DNA of 16,967 nt. Origin: JAJTFW01 sp031411335 (GTDB lineage: Bacteria > Bacteroidota > Bacteroidia > AKYH767-A > OLB10). Where the stretch lies: positions 1 to 16,967 of the forward strand of contig JANOAX010000209.1 in NCBI GenBank assembly GCA_031411335.1, in the 5' to 3' direction. The notes below the pieces were generated by a model, which was not told where the DNA came from, did not search any database, and was given only the letters and a program-made list of their open reading frames with translations. Shown here one piece after another: positions 16,397 through 16,967 of the stretch (position 1 is the first letter of the stretch; every line of letters begins with the position of its first letter). The position numbers and the translations under genes are program-made.

Positions 16397-16514
16397 AGGA
16401 TCAAGACTTTCATTGATCCTGAAACGCGAAATATTGTAATAGGGGATTACCTCGTAGGATCAAGGCATGCCTTGATCCTGTTCCGCGAAATATTGAAATA
16501 AGGGATTAATCGGT
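16397..16514. repeat. 59-bp imperfect tandem repeat, two units, each with a hairpin
   Basis: Unit 1 is 16397-16455 and unit 2 is 16456-16514; base-by-base comparison gives 46 of 59 positions identical. Each unit begins with a hairpin bounded by AGGATCAA and TTGATCCT, continues with the conserved CGCGAAATATTG, and ends with GGGATTA. In unit 2 the hairpin (16456-16479) is a perfect 24-bp palindrome with half-site AGGATCAAGGCA. In unit 1 only the outer eight bases on each side pair. There is no reading frame worth calling. Confidence 0.85.
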
Positions 16515-16525
16515 GATCCCTTTTT
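16502..16525 (+). repeat. GGGATTA/TGATCCC hairpin with T run, terminator-like
   Basis: GGGATTA (16502-16508) pairs with TGATCCC (16514-16520) around a five-base loop, including one U-G wobble, and is followed by TTTTT. It has the form of an intrinsic terminator on the plus strand, but no plus-strand gene precedes it. It shares its ends with the larger hairpins at 16676 and 16820, so a repeat-family member is the likelier reading. Confidence 0.6.
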
Positions 16526-16538
16526 GGGGGCAGCTACC

Positions 16539-16607
16539 CCGAAGCAGAGCCTTCGGCGCGCTTCAGGATAATTACATGATTACTTAATCGCCAGTGCTCG
16601 GCGCTGG
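16539..16607. repeat. Two short GC-rich hairpins
   Basis: CCGAAG (16539-16544) pairs with CTTCGG (16551-16556) around a six-base loop. CCAGTGC (16591-16597) pairs with GCGCTGG (16601-16607) around TCG, with one U-G wobble. A further GGGG/CCCC stem lies just upstream, at 16527-16540. These belong to the hairpin cluster at the right edge and are richer in G and C than the flanking DNA. Confidence 0.6.
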
Positions 16608-16620
16608 ACTATTTTCATTT

Positions 16621-16658
16621 TTCCTCAACCCTGCAAGCTTGCTTGCAGGGTTGAGGAA
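16621..16658. repeat. Near-perfect inverted repeat, 18-bp arms
   Basis: The arms 16621-16638 and 16641-16658 are exact reverse complements separated only by TT. The arms start TTCCTCAACCC and meet at GCAAGC/GCTTGC. As DNA this is a potential cruciform; as RNA it would be a very stable stem. No T run follows on either side, so it is not a simple terminator. It does not bound any gene. Confidence 0.9.
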
Positions 16659-16675
16659 CGAAGTTTCTACCAGGA

Positions 16676-16815
16676 GGGATTACCCAGTAGCGTGCTTTGC
16701 ACTGCTTTTGGGTGATCCCTCGTTCTCCCATCGTCAACATCAAAAGAAACGCTGCGCTATTTTTATTTTTTATCCAAGGCATTGAAAGCGTAGCTTTCTG
16801 CCTCGGCTTAAAAAA
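16676..16815. repeat. 144-bp-period tandem duplication, copy 1
   Basis: This 140-bp copy matches copy 2 (16820-16959) at every position except T16708 versus C16852. It contains a 44-nt hairpin (16676-16719, arms GGGATTACCCAG and TTGGGTGATCCC, inner stem GTGC-TTT-GCAC), the word AACGCTGCGC, an AT tract, and a second hairpin (about 16774-16806: GAAAGC-GTA-GCTTTC flanked by CCAAGGCA and TGCCTCGG). Confidence 0.93.
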
Positions 16816-16819
16816 AGAA

Positions 16820-16959
16820 GGGATTACCCAGTAGCGTGCTTTGCACTGCTTCTGGGTGATCCCTCGTTCTCCCATCGTCAACATCAAAAGAAACGCTGCG
16901 CTATTTTTATTTTTTATCCAAGGCATTGAAAGCGTAGCTTTCTGCCTCGGCTTAAAAAA
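16820..16959. repeat. 144-bp-period tandem duplication, copy 2
   Basis: This is the second copy of the 140-bp unit, separated from copy 1 by four bases. Its first hairpin (16820-16863) has C16852 where copy 1 has T, giving a G-C pair instead of a G-T wobble. The window ends eight bases later, so more copies may follow. Near-identity of the copies means recent duplication or active homogenisation. Confidence 0.93.
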
Positions 16960-16967
16960 TAAAAACC

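Noticed and set aside
16594..16785. 63-residue plus-strand frame across the inverted repeat
   Set aside because: It spans the 18-bp-arm hairpin and part of copy 1; composition is arbitrary and no ribosome-binding or family signal is seen.
16615..16926. 103-residue minus-strand reading frame containing a duplicated segment
   Set aside because: It lies wholly on the hairpin and tandem repeats; the protein repeat simply mirrors the 144-bp DNA period, which is a multiple of three. It has no recognisable domain and its residues are dictated by inverted repeats.
16397..16959. Possible CRISPR array
   Set aside because: The repeats are only two-fold, directly adjacent, with no regular unique spacers and no cas genes in the window.

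Overview
The window looks like a chromosomal fragment of an AT-rich member of the Bacteroidota, Flavobacteriales-like in style; the family cannot be fixed from this sequence. The reasons are two proteins with type IX secretion (T9SS) C-terminal sorting domains, one a giant PKD-repeat protein with a gliding-motility-type C-terminus, plus starts with little or no Shine-Dalgarno sequence, a Bacteroidota-style Crp/Fnr regulator, and a TAnnTTTG-like -7 element. There are eight supportable genes. No rRNA, tRNA, CRISPR array, transposase or phage gene was seen.

Left block (about 200-3240, minus strand): a Crp/Fnr-family regulator, a TauE/SafE-type anion exporter and a metallo-beta-lactamase/rhodanese fusion resembling persulfide dioxygenase-sulfurtransferases run in the same direction. 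They are closely spaced and closed by a strong intrinsic terminator at 202-237. The likely theme is oxidation of reactive sulfur and export of the sulfite or thiosulfate formed. The regulator has a Cys-x5-Cys pair that could sense thiol state, which is an inference.

Centre-left (3399-6664, plus strand): ftsK (DNA translocase) and lolA (lipoprotein carrier) form a two-gene unit divergent from the regulator. The same adjacency is known in Escherichia coli.

Centre (6869-14620, minus strand): one gene of about 7.75 kb encodes a 2583-residue secreted protein made of about 17 PKD-like and 10 Ig-like repeats with a T9SS type B C-terminus. It is probably a cell-surface adhesin or matrix protein.

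Right block (15022-16274, minus strand): type 1 isopentenyl-diphosphate isomerase (idi) and a small T9SS type A secreted protein of unknown function.

Right edge (16397-16967): no credible gene. It is a dense cluster of hairpins, a 59-bp imperfect tandem repeat, a near-perfect 38-nt inverted repeat and a 144-bp-period tandem duplication, several sharing GGGATTA...TGATCCC ends. This is the part of the window least explained by known families and the best candidate for something undescribed. Other intergenic spaces carry degenerate short-word repeats, for example five ATTCGTA copies at 6813-6851.
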